In this document: piece by piece, positions 22,082 through 34,215 of the stretch | How positions within the stretch are numbered: position 1 is the first letter of the stretch | Layout: each line of letters opens with the position of its first letter | Origin: Sesamum alatum | Lineage: Eukaryota > Streptophyta > Magnoliopsida > Lamiales > Pedaliaceae | Assembly: GCA_034509735.1 (NCBI GenBank) | Contig: JACGWO010000002.1 | Span: 51,643,115 to 51,707,114 of the forward strand | Reading direction: 5' to 3' | Length of the DNA stretch: 64,000 nucleotides | Position numbers and translations under genes: made by a program | Notes under the pieces: model-generated | The model's input: the letters and a program-made list of their open reading frames with translations, nothing else | The model's database searches: none | Told to the model about the DNA's origin: nothing

Positions 22082-24261
22082 ATGGGCGATTCAGTGGATT
22101 TGACTGGGGATGGAGGTGTCTTGAAGACAATAATACGGCGAGCAAAACCTGATGCAATTGTTCCATCAGAGGGTCTTCCGCTTCTTGATGGTATGCTCAG
22201 ATAGTTGTTCATCATCCTGTTACTTTTCATGTCATGGAAATTTCAATGTCACAGTTTGGAATAGGGGCCCCAACAATTTTGTGTTTAGAAAGTATAATGG
22301 CATGACTTTTTAGCTATGTAAATTGACAGCAGAATTGTAAAATTTCCATGTTTTTACCACAAAAGCAAAAGGGAAGATTGAGAAAACAACAATTGCTGGA
22401 TTTTGTTCAGAACCTGGCCCTTGTTTGTTTAGTTGCTGTGTTAATTGTTTCATTTATCCAGTTCAATTGTTGTTAAGTGAGTGGAAAAAATTCTCGCTCA
22501 ATATTATGAGCCTAGTTTCTGTTGTATGGACATGAAGCATGAAGAGAGGAGTGGAGTCAAAGAAGTACCTGGAAGACTTGTCTATCCTGTTCCATTGCTT
22601 TATGGAGTAGTAGACGGGAATAATTTGGATTGGGCTTTGTAATGTTCTATGTAGGAGTTTTAATTGTTCAACATTAAGATTAAGTTCTGCAATAAGGAAA
22701 AACCATTTCTAGTTATTTTGTCAGACATGTCTCTGCTTTTCTGTTTCTTTCCCATATCTTCTTCTTTGTGCTGTGTCCCTCTCAAGCTGATCCACCTGTG
22801 CCACCGTCCTTCACCACCACTGGTACTGGCCCAGGCATTCTACTATTCCTCTACACTACCCATTTTCTGCTTTTGCTTTCATTTTTTATGTGCCTTAGGT
22901 TAGAGCAAAAATTTTGAATATTTGTGTTTATCTCTTTGGTTAATGTCAATTGCTATTGCGCCAACAAATTTTGATTTCACGATTGTAAAATATTCCCACT
23001 TAATACATTATACTGTATTCAGCTTTTACAATTATTTGATATATTTGGAACAGTTCATTATGAAGGCACTCTTGCTGAGACTGGTGAAGTGTTTGATACG
23101 ACACATGAAGATAACACTATTTTCACCTTTGAATTGGGTAAGGGATCTGTAATTAAAGCTTGGGATATAGCGCTGAAAACCATGAAGGTGAATGCTTGTG
23201 CATTTATTTAGCTATTATTTTATATGGTTCAACCTTAAGTTTCATTCCTTTTACTTGGTGTTGCAGGTCGGTGAGGTTGCTAAAATCACTTGTAAGCCAG
23301 AATATGCGTATGAAAGTGCTGGTTCCCCGCCAGATATCCCCCCAGAGTATCAGTCGTTCTTATTTAACCTTAAAATTGCTGCATGAAACAAAAGCTGTGG
23401 AATAATTACTTTACATGCCTACACTATTGTTTCCCAACTGAGTGCAGATAAGTCATTTTTCTGCACTCTCAATGCACCAGGGCTGAAAGAAATGTTAAAT
23501 TCAACCATTTCTGTTGTCCAAAAGGGATCAACTTACCACAAGTCTGCTCCTGCAAAGATGACAATGAATGGATTGTGGGCAAATCTTAATTGCATTATAA
23601 ATTGCAACACGAATGATTTCTCTCTCTCAAATGAATTACCTCATTGACTTCCGGGAGAGAAGCGTTCCTTTCAATATATGTCAACCATATACTTTGGGCT
23701 AGGAGTTAGTTGGATTTGAAATATCTTTTTCAATTTTAACTAACATAGGAATCTCTTTTGGAATTTCCTCCCACTTTTTCTGTAAGAATCATCCAACGAA
23801 ATCAAGATTAGCAGGTGTACATTAATGTTTTCCCAAGATGATAACTTTCTGATACAGGCATGTGGTATTTGAATTTCACTGTGCAGTTCAACGCTTATTT
23901 TTGAGATCGAGTTGGTGGCTTGCCGGCCTCGTAAAGGCTCTAGTCTGAGCAGTGTTTCAGATGAGAAGGCTAGGCTGGAGTAAGTGCTAGCAGTTACAGT
24001 TTTAACCCGGAAACTAATATCCATCTTCTTTTGTATTCCTGTTGTTATTTCGATGAGTGGAGGCTCTTTCATTAATTTAATGCTACATCAAATTTCTCTG
24101 TTTTGTTCAGAGAGCTTAAGAAGCAGAGGGAACTTGCTGCTGCAGCTAAAGAGGAAGAAAAGAAGAAAAGGGAAGAAGCAAAAGCGGCTGCTGCCGCTAG
24201 GATTCAGGCCAAACTTGACGCCAAGAAAGGTCAAGGCAAGGGAAAGGGCAAATCCAAATAG
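22082..24261 (+). CDS. FKBP20-1: Peptidyl-prolyl cis-trans isomerase FKBP20-1
   Basis: Five coding exons: 22082-22190, 23054-23187, 23267-23346, 23887-23979 and 24111-24261, all with GT-AG borders, giving 188 residues. The protein starts [15 protein letters not shown], has the FKBP fold ([62 protein letters not shown]) and ends in a Lys/Ala-rich charged tail ([19 protein letters not shown], then GKGKGKSK), probably a nuclear or nucleic-acid-binding extension. It matches plant FKBP20-1 end to end (Arabidopsis At3g55520, about 190 aa, from memory), a nuclear immunophilin that isomerises Xaa-Pro bonds. Rice FKBP20-1 proteins have been linked to splicing factors under stress. It faces SDIR1 tail to tail, as in Arabidopsis. 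Reading through the exon 3 donor gives an alternative end (see findings). Confidence 0.95.
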
Positions 24262-25070
24262 GGCTATTAAGTATGTTTTTCGTCTGATGGAGCTAATAAA
24301 GCTTCATCGGCTGCAATACTAGGACATAACAACATACACTTCTTTATTGGCTGCACCTCGCCGGCCATGTAGATGACATCTGGTTGCTCTTCAAGGTTTT
24401 CTGAGAGTTTAGTCTATACAATATTATGTACTGTGTCTCTGTATTTGCCTCTTAGTGGCATGCAGTAAAGGTGTCCTGTGTGGTTCCTTTGGATATATGT
24501 AATAATAAGGGAACGATAACCGCCAAACCAAGACAATATATATAGCCTGCTTCATAGACCTTTCCACTGTCTGTCTTCATTCCTTTACAGAACAACATGA
24601 TACCTTTGATGCTTAAAGATCAAAAAAATATCACAGAACTTGATACCTTGAGTGCCCAAAAGAGAAGTCAACTCTTGAGATTATTGCAAAGATCACTTCA
24701 GTTGCATAAAATCACAGGACATGAGCCAAACATAATTAAAGCAATTCATATGAAAATTTGGTCTTGAGGAGTATCAACACTGGATCAACTAGTGAAGCTT
24801 ATATCCTAATAAGATGATACACAGTTGGATGACAAGTGAGGTTAGCATAAGTTTATAGACTGGACAATGCAATGGCATGTGCCTGACATATTCAATAGAC
24901 TGTAAGTATGGGATGTACAGTTTTCATGGACATCATATCATGATTTTCAGAAATCTCTTTGATGCCACATCAAGGTAATTAGCAGCGGCAAAGTACAACT
25001 TGCCTGTATACACTCATGTATATACTTGTGTATGTGAAGATAACAAACATCGACGTTTAAAAATTCATAG

Positions 25071-28000
25071 CTAAACCATGTCTGAAGCATCAATTTCTCC
25101 TTGAGCAATCTCTGACCACCGGGAGCCAGCTCTAAATTTGCAAACTGGACATGTCCCTTGCTGCCGCAGCCATGGATCTATGCAATTCACATGGAACTGC
25201 AAAACAAGACATGGACATTCAAGGTGATTCAATAACTCTTAAGAAAATCAATAACTACATTGCCTGCTCCTAAATTTTAGATATAGCTGAAAAGAAACCT
25301 GATGCAAGCATGGCAAACTACGAATGAGTTCTCCAGCATTAACTTGCTCCAAGCAAACACTACAAGTCAGGTCATCATCAGTGGTTTTCATTCCCGCTTG
25401 CGGTGCTGCAGGGTCTTGCTTTTTCTGCACGAACCAATAAATCTTAGGGTGGTTGCAAACTCACAAAATAGTAGAGCATGGTTACCAGCCAAACTATACA
25501 AGACTGGCTCCGAGGATCACTGGCTGGCCCTCATTTTTGTTTTACTTTCCCTAATTTTATAAGGGACCATAACAGGTATTACACTTGGAATGATTTAGTA
25601 AGCCAGCAGTTTCCAGATCAGGGAGAAACAGAAAAGGGTGAATAGTTAACCAGTAATATGTAGCATTTCTCATGTAACAATACCAAAAATGTTATTTTCA
25701 AGGTTACCCTCTGACATACAGAATTTCATCTTTTCCATTTCCACAGACTCAGGAAAAGGGGAAGATAATCCGGAAATAGAAGAAATTATATTGCAGCAAG
25801 CAGTCAGGATCACACAAAAATCAAAGCCGCATGCAAGAAAAGTCTATTGCAAACATTTCACTGTGGAGTTGAAGGTTTGAGAGCATTAACGCATGGAAAT
25901 ACATGTGAAACCTTATTTATATGATCTTCATCTGCCAAAGCTCAACCTTCATTCATGTATTTGGGTGAAGAGACATAGAAAGCAAAATGTTCTCCATGAT
26001 TCTTGTTATTCAGTAGGTACTACACTACCACAGGGACTATTTGTTTGTTATATCTATTTGAGTACATATTTCAGTTATATCATACACATGTAGTCTGAAA
26101 AAGAGAAAAGGAAAAGATTCAACAGAAACAGTACTAGCAATATAATCTTTCAGTAGCTCTTCAATTACTGTGGAAATAATAATTATGCCATTCAAACATA
26201 ATCATGACAGCACAAATATAATATGTAAACTAAGAAGGGGCAAGTTGTCAGCAATTAGAACAACCTAATAAATTAGGTAGGTCTCATCTCTCAGCAGCAA
26301 AACCATAAAATATATTTCCAGATAAATCACCATTATGTTCCTTCATTGAATTGAGAAAATTCACATACATACCCATCTCAAGATCAAAAGCAGAAGTAAA
26401 AGAATTAAAAGAACATGTTAGCTTTACTGAACAAAAGAGATCCTAATTTTCTTTTATGAGCACTATAAAAGAAAAAGAACAGTACCTCGCCCGAGGATGA
26501 AGAACCCTGCTGCGCGGATGAGCCCACACTGTCAGAAGGACCAACACAAAGCTCCATTTAGTATAAAGCACTGGAAAAAGGACACATGCATTCATTTTCA
26601 AACTAAAGTAAACATATCGTATAATCAGCAATTCTGTTCCCTATCACAACAGGGCAGAGCTGATCCAACTACTGTTCTCTAACAGGCCTGCCTATTCTAT
26701 TATTGTCAAGTCTGGAGAACATGGCACACATCATTTCTCATTCTCATAAGACAGATACTGACTGAAATGCATATATCAGAAGAAAAGGGAACAGTCACAA
26801 AAATTCGTTCATGTACTCCAACAATCTAATAAGAAGAGAAATAAATAATTGAACTAAACTTACAAAACCTTCAACTGAATTTGTTAGCAAAATTAATCAC
26901 CAGTCCTCACTAAATCTAGTATTCTCAAAAGGTAGAGCTAATCAGCAAAAACTACTATACGCTAGTGCAACACAATTAATCTTAGTAAGAAACAGAAGGC
27001 ACTGTTACATGTCAAAAGAATGAAAATATCACATCTGAAAGAGCAAAATGCCATCATACAACACAGAGGTCATGGCAGGTTTCTGTTTTAGACCTTATAG
27101 ACAACCAAGCATATGATATTTACTTGCTTCCAGGTGGAATCATCAGACTAAGATTTGCAAAGCTAGTTGCTTCATGTTTTGAATGTCATACATTGATTTT
27201 GAGAAACAGATGCCTGACTAGGTTAACTCAGAATGTCATAAAGGATAACTCTTTTTTCTTCTTTTTTGTTTTTTTTGAAGGGGGGTGGGGGGTGTCGCCA
27301 AGCAGGAAGCGTGCTTCTGCTGTCAAATACTCATGAACATTATCAACAACCCTAATATGAAATAATGCAGGAGAAAAGAAACCAAGTGTATGAATAATGC
27401 AGGCATTTGAAAAAATTTCCAACCACTGCTAACCTCTGAGGACCGGACACCTTATACTTGTGGACAGGAAGAGCATTAATCTCCTCCTCACTCATAGAGG
27501 CTGTGGGAACATTGTCAGCATCCAGTGCTCGCAATGTTTCATAATCTGGACAGAGCAACAAGACTTGACATGAGCATCCAAATATTCCTCAAATAATACT
27601 TCACCTTTCTGAGTTAGATTAGTCAATACAACAGTCACCTACAGGCTACAAATAGGATCCAAATCTTAGCATTATGTAAAATGTTGGAATAATGCAGGTA
27701 TACCTAAGTCATCGAATTCCCTGTCAAGAAGTGCAAGCTGGAGTCTGAGACCTTGCAACCTTCCCCTGGTTGCAAGTGCTATAGATGGCGGCATGTGAAG
27801 TCGCAATTCCGTGTGGCCAAGAAGGCCACTAGCTGCAACAGCATGAGCTTGTGCCTGAGCTTGAAGTTGCTGACAAGTTGCATACATCCTCAAAGTTGTT
27901 GCCATCAAAAAGACGCCGAGCACCAACCAGAGCTTTGCAATATGGAAAAAGAAAGAGGAAATTATACACGTGATATTTTACAACTAATGGGGTTTAATAA

Positions 28001-28436
28001 AAGCATTTTCATCATGAAAAGAATACAAACCAGAAAATTAGGAGACATTTGGTGCGAGTTCAAAATCATAAACAGCAAAAGGACTGTCACAAGAAATGAC
28101 CAATTACAAAATCCAGTTAATAAGCAGACTATCAGAGAAATATAACACCTCATGACCAACGATATGAAAGCACCTGTGACAAGAAACGCGAGGGAATTTG
28201 TATTGACTGGTCGGGCATGAACGCGCTGATCAGCAGCAATGAGATGGCATATATATATATATATATTAGAGAGTCACAAATGTTCATGAACTTTGAAAGA
28301 AATTGATATAGCGTCTATCACTTTGAGAATAACACAGTTAATAAGGCTAGAAAGTCACCACTGCACGCCGCTCGGGAATGAGTCCTGGGAACCCAGTTTC
28401 CATATCTCCTCTTGTGCCTCGGAAAACAAAACTCAT
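25071..28436 (-). CDS. SDIR1: SDIR1-type membrane RING-H2 E3 ubiquitin ligase
   Basis: Eight coding exons on the minus strand: 28359-28436, 28174-28225, 28031-28083, 27704-27932, 27434-27545, 26486-26528, 25299-25424 and 25071-25196, giving 272 residues (Arabidopsis SDIR1, At3g55530, is 273 from memory). The start MSFVFRGTRGDMETG is followed by two membrane helices (about residues 35-58 and 60-80), the conserved block HTELRLHMPPSIALATRG, and a C-terminal RING-H2 with C210, C213, C228, H230, H233, C236, C247, C250. SDIR1 sits in the ER membrane, ubiquitinates SDIRIP1 and promotes ABA and salt-stress signalling (established knowledge). A leader intron (28449-29967) separates the start from the promoter near 30.1 kb. 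Confidence 0.96.
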
Positions 28437-28448
28437 GGTTTCCAGAAA

Positions 28449-29967
28449 CTGAAGCAGCACTAAGTGAACAAATTTATCTTCCACAAAGGCCCCTGGAACC
28501 AACCTTATCCTACCAAAAGAAGTTATTAACTGTAATAGTCACCAATGCTAAAAAGAAATGAGGTGAAAATAGCAAGTTAACTTATGCTGCATGTGGTTGT
28601 ACAACTTCTTGCAAGCATTGAGCAGAATACAAAATATGCATCCAGGTTGATAAGCCCACTTCTATACTATTACAAGTACAAATATAACCTCGTCATTGCC
28701 GAATTTCAGCAACTCAACTATAAGACCTCTTCCTAAAGATTAAACAGCTTAAGAAGTGATGGCAGAAGCAATAATGATCCACTAAAATTATAAGAAACTT
28801 TCCTCTGATGTAGCTAAGCAATTTCACCTCTCAAAAGGAAAATGTTCTTTACCAGCCACAGCATCATGTAATTATCCTAAAAGAGATTCAAGCTGACAGA
28901 AACTCTCATCACAAAACCTTATGCAGATTAGCAACGCTTTAAAAACTACAAAAGTGCTGCCATTTTCATTCAAGAGCACACAATGCATCTAGCAATGCAA
29001 ATAGTTTTTTATCCTTCATGCCTTAGAACCCTATTGAACACCACATCTGAAGAAACAGGATGAATTCTCACAATATTTCGTAAGCTGTTTTAGATCATTA
29101 TGCAATACATTTTGAACTAAATTTACAACAAAAACCTTTCAATCTCGTTCAGTATCAGTAGACTGCAATTTCGTTGTGTCTGTTAAACCCCACCAGGGCG
29201 CCTTTCACTTCTAAAAGGCCACCTATTGAATCCAAAATCAATCTCAACGAGCCTTGTTTATACCAAGAGACGTTAGGCTGATTGGACCTTAGGCTTTTGG
29301 TGGCATCAGGTTTTGGTTTGTTACATTTTTTGTACCAATTTCCCCTCCCTTTCCTGCTATGGATGGAAATCCTTTTGGGTTCCGGATATAGAGTAGGTCC
29401 TACAGGAAATAGCTCAATGGCAAATCCCTTCCACTGTTCCTACACATCCATTAAAATTTCAAAGATCTAACGTGATCACTCCATTGGATGAACCATTGAT
29501 ACATTGTCATTGTACAAAGTCTACATTATCGTACCAATAGACTAACATTTGCAGGGATTGAACCAATTTACAGAAAGGAATAACCCAACCCTCCGTCTCG
29601 CTATCAACCAAATATTTATGAACCAATTCTGGCGATTAATTGAAAGAGAATTCTCCCTAATAACCCATAAAATTAAATTGCAGAAATCGCTTATTTCTAG
29701 CTCGAATTTCATGTTCTACCAAAACCCAAAATTTGGAAGAAAAATCCAATTTACCTCAAACATCACCCAGATAATAACATCATCCAATGCATCAAACAAA
29801 TAGCTTTTGCCAAAAATCAATTAAGCATCACAAAACCCTTAACACGATGTTAAATTTCCATGATATGATATCACAATCTTCCAACCGGCTACAAATTGTT
29901 CACATGCATGTTCGTCATCCAAAAGTTTTGATTCTTAAAATGGGGGAAGAGACAAACGGTTACTTAC
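28449..29967 (-). other. SDIR1 leader intron (1.5 kb)
   Basis: The donor GTAAGT (plus 29962-29967) follows a non-coding exon at about 29968-30090. The acceptor (CTTCAG) lies just upstream of the 12 leader bases before the start codon. The intron holds no recognisable gene; several short open frames in it have no family features. Confidence 0.6.
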
Positions 29968-30111
29968 AGATATGGGTTCCGCAGGATGGATCCGAATGCA
30001 AGAAATAAGTCAAAAAAACCTGATTTTTGTCAAGAAAATGGGGTGAGTTTCACGAGTGAATGGAGACAGACGATGAGTCGACTCGGACGCGTTAGGGCTT
30101 TTTTTCTATGG

Positions 30112-30209
30112 AATATATAATTCAAAAGCCCAACGCTGAAACTAATGCGTTGATTTTCCATTTTACTGCTTTTGTACAGCGGAGGCCGGGTGCCGGGTAA
30201 AACGACGTC
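30112..30209 (-). promoter_or_regulatory. SDIR1 core promoter: TATA, site II and ACGT motif
   Basis: On the minus strand, TTATATATTC (about 30111-30120) is a TATA box some 25-30 bp upstream of the likely transcription start. A TGGGCT site II motif lies at 30127-30132 and a palindromic GACGTC (30204-30209, in TGACGTCGTT), a bZIP-type binding core, about 85 bp further upstream. ACGT cores are compatible with ABA-linked bZIP control, but that is inference. Confidence 0.45.
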
Positions 30210-30299
30210 ATATTTCCCCTTCTTTTTCTTTTTCCCTTTCATTTTTCCCGATTCATAGCAAATTTCTGTTGCTGATTTTCTATTTATTTCCAAAATCAT

Positions 30300-31767
30300 A
30301 TTTAATTAGTTTCATACAAAAATGTATTTTTGTTTGAATATTTTTGCTCTATTTTGTTATTCAATTTTTTTTCTCCAACTTATTTATTATAGTGTGTTTT
30401 TATTTGAAAATTTCAATAAATTCATTAAATTCACAACAATTATGTTAGTATGCCATTAATAGAGTTATTATCTGAATAATTTTTCAACGATAAATTCTAC
30501 CAATTGAAATGGTTATATATTTTTCTAAGTTTATGTACGAGGAATCAAATTACAATTCCAAATGAAACGTGAGGGATAAAAAAAATTTCTTTTTAAAAGA
30601 GGCATAAAATTATAAGGATAATATAAAAAAGTCGGAGGGATTAATTTAAAGTAAATTAAAAATATAGAGACTACTTTAATATATTGAAATTAAATATCGA
30701 AATCAGAAATATACTTTACCCAATATTCGTTTGGTAATAGAGTGTATTTTAATTTATACTCCCTCTGCCTCATAACTATTATTACTTCATTTATTGTAGC
30801 ATAAATGAAATTGATCAATTTTTAAATTAATTTATTAAAAATCATAAATTATACTTTTTCTTTTAGTATCGATGGTTCTAGATAATTGTGGAGCAAAGTA
30901 CTCGTACATAAAAAGAATTTGGAACCCGTACAATTGTCGGATAAATTACATTTTCTTTTTGTCCTTATATATAGCCAAACATTTGTATTTTTTCCTTAAT
31001 GTTCACATACCAACTATTTTGATTTCTAATATTTACAAATTTCACGTTTTTGGTCCTATCATTAAAAGTAAATGTTAAAATTAACAAAATTAAGAATACA
31101 ACTAATAAATTTGAAAAATACAATCGTATTGCACAATATAAATAAATCGCATAGCATACTGATAACGAGGCCAAAATTATATCGAGATCTCAAACTCTCA
31201 CTTACTTTCAACCACCATACTCTCTCACTCATAAACATAACCAGTCGCATTAGAAATTTAAGGGACCAAATTGAACGCCTTCCACCAATGATCTATTGAC
31301 CTAATGGTTAAGGTTGAAGTCCCATGATAGTCGACATGGCTAATTGTAATCGATTTAGTTCAATTAATAATATTTATTACATTCACTTAAAAATAAAATA
31401 AAATGAAACACCTTCCCAATATTAAAGAATCATTAATCAAAATTAACCAACAATATCATGATCCCTCATCGATGAAACAAATGAGTTAGGTATGAATTGA
31501 AGGTAAGTGAGATCATTACACACGTCAATTGTTCGTTTAGAAAATATATACACAATATTATAATAATTAATAGTAGACATATAATTATATTATTAATTAC
31601 CTCATGCAAGATAGCGTACAGTGCATCCAAGTTGAGGTTGGGATTATAAAATTTAACTTAATTCTACCAACTGTTGCAACATGCTAAGTACCCAACTTCA
31701 CATCTCCTCAAAAACTTAGGTAATACTTAGTTCCTATCCTGCATCAAGATCAGCTCAAAATTTTTAA
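30300..31767. other. Intergenic DNA between SDIR1 and RHC2A
   Basis: AT-rich, with no gene recognised. A short tRNA-like phrase near 31296-31325 (gacctaatggttaagg) resembles SINE heads but lacks a clear B box. Confidence 0.5.
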
Positions 31768-32964
31768 AGGGTAAATCGTATAAAATCCCTTGTCTTTTTT
31801 GAAATAATCACTTTCTCCTTCCATTAGTTGTCCTTTAACATCGTTAAATTTTTTAATCATTGTTATTCAATAATTAAAAATGAACAATCTAAATTTTAGT
31901 AATTTTAGAAATCTATTTTGCAATTATATAACATATATTTAATATAATATATATTATATAGAGATTGCTCCAGCAGAAAGGGGCAACGGCGACATTGCCC
32001 AGCCCATAAGGGTTATTGCCCCGGATCTAGTGGATGGCACTTGCCCAACGAAGAAAAGGGCAACATCCGTCACCAGCCTGGGCGATGGTGTGCCAAAGTT
32101 CTTCTATCATGGTGTCGGTGAAGGGGGAGGGGAGAAGAACCAAAAAGAAATTAACTGAGGAAAAATATATATTATTTTTAAAAAATTAAGTAAAAATACT
32201 TTATTTTTCTTTACTATTTAAAAACACTAAAAAGAAAGTATTAAATTTTTATTTTAAATAACTATAATTGTAATTTCAATCTAAAAGTTACAGTAAAAAA
32301 TGTATTTTATTACAACATATTTAAGCTAAATAACAATCATTCATATTTATATAGATATCTAAATTTAGAAAGTGAATCCTAGTGTATTGATCTCTGTATT
32401 CTGATTTTTTAAATATTTTTTTGATATTTAATAATATATTCTATAAATGAATATAATTTATTAAGATATATTTAAACTAAATGACAATTTTAATTAATTA
32501 ATAATATATAATTGTTTATAATTTATACTCATATATGTATATTTAAATTTGAAAAGTGACTCTTGATCAAAAAAAAAATTGAGAAGTGACTAAAAAAATT
32601 AATTGGAATTTTCAATTTAAATCTTAAATTCTTAAAATTTCATATACTTTCCACTACTAACCTTAGTATTTTTCAATAAATTTAAATTTATTAAAAAGGG
32701 GGCAAGATCATAAAGTTTGTCGGGGGCAATTCTATCCCTTCAATGAGTTTTGGGGCTGAAAATGAGTGAAAAAACAAACCCCCGCATTTCTGGAGTGTGT
32801 AGGCTGAACTCCATCACTTATCAACGAAGAGAGCTGATTTTTTTGCAGGGTTTATGATTTCATGGGGTCCTTCATGACTATATATACATAATACTTTTTT
32901 AACACAATTAAGTCTTTTGTATTTTTCCCATTTCAAAGGGGGCGGCATGCAATTTTCCCTTTCT
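31768..32964. mobile_element. ~1.2 kb inverted-end element, family B copy 2 (tentative)
   Basis: The left end AGGGTAAATCGTATAAAATC and the reverse-complemented right end AGGGAAAATTGCATGCC resemble each other and the ends of the element at 14546-15535. As there, a GC-rich patch (about 31975-32130) sits inside AT-rich DNA. The inverted ends are more decayed than in copy 1, so the boundaries are approximate. No coding capacity. Confidence 0.4.
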
Positions 32965-33209
32965 GAAAACTGGATAGAAAGCATCAAGGCTGATGAATGA
33001 ACATCCAAGAATCATCACCCACAACTAGCATTCTGCCAAAAATAAACATCTAACCAGAAGCCAGAACTAGAGGAGAAACACACCCTGAATTCAATTTTAC
33101 ATTACCAAAATAAGATTAGACTATAGGAAGAGAACCATTTCTCACTAAATCAGGCAAAAGAGTCAGCAAAAAGGCTAACTTTGATCATATTACAGGGCTC
33201 AGCATATAA

Positions 33210-33730
33210 CTTCAAACCATGACATGAGAAACCAGTGTTATTCTCCTTCTATCTAGCAAGTAAACAGTAGAATATAAACTACAGAATTGAAGTCCAAAAG
33301 CCATGAAAACATGGGCAGCCAGGTTTATGTTCTCCAAGTCGTAAAAATTCATAAACCATCCAATTCCAGCGAAAGGTGGAAGGTTTTCTGCAACTAGATA
33401 TTCAAACTCAATAACTCGCCTTCCAATCTTTGGCAACAACAATATTAAGCGATTGATAACATACACACCAAGTGCATTTACTTCACAAACATGTCAACAT
33501 TGTCAAGCTCGCTGCAAAAAGATAACGGTGAGTCCTACAGCATGAACACCACAGAGAATTCTCCTCCAGTACTTCTGTAAGAAAACAACATAAACCACCA
33601 TCTATCGAGAAGTTTAATTTAAAAGAAAAAAAAAAGCTTGATTAAATGTTTCACACCATGATATCATCGAGGTCAGAACACAATCCAAAGAACTGATTCA
33701 TGTTGTAGAAAAGGAAGCCTGTCTGCCAAT
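33210..33730 (-). other. Unassigned exon-like segments downstream of RHC2A
   Basis: On the minus strand, a segment after a possible acceptor near 33720 reads FLFYNMNQFFGLCSDLDD. The next, after a strong pyrimidine-rich acceptor (33577-33592), reads KYWRRILCGVHAVGLTV then IFLQRA and stop. Further on, 33212-33466 contains LPPFAGIGWFMNFYDLENIN. They look like membrane-protein sequence, but I recognise no family and found no start exon. They could be a small gene, a pseudogene, or spliced 3' UTR of the RING gene at 34216-35382. Confidence 0.3.
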
Positions 33731-34215
33731 TATATGTCCATCAAAAAATGATTCATTACTCGTTAAGGATCATAGGCATAGTAATTAACTTACAGAATCG
33801 GATATAACATAGCATTACCAAAGGTAGCTACATATTGCACAAATATGATAAGAGTAATAAAAGGAAAATAAGGGACTTATAAATTCAAAAGCAGTTCTGA
33901 CACACAAGGCTGGGTAGCTTCTATCCCCGAGTTCCCAGAATCCACTCCAACCATTAGATACCTCTCAATTTTAGGAGTTGGTTCTCCTCTGTTCCTTCAT
34001 CTCCGTGTCTACTTTTGCCACCTACATTCTCCGTCTAAGGTTATTAACCACATGAAATTGGAGTGATCATCATACTTGAGCACAACACAAAACTGAAGAG
34101 AAATCATTAACCATTTCATTTCCAGCTATTTAGAATCAATAATAATGAAGTTTGTCCACCATCAGTAACCATGTGCAGAATGCCAATTCTATACTTGGAA
34201 CCCCACAATGACAAA

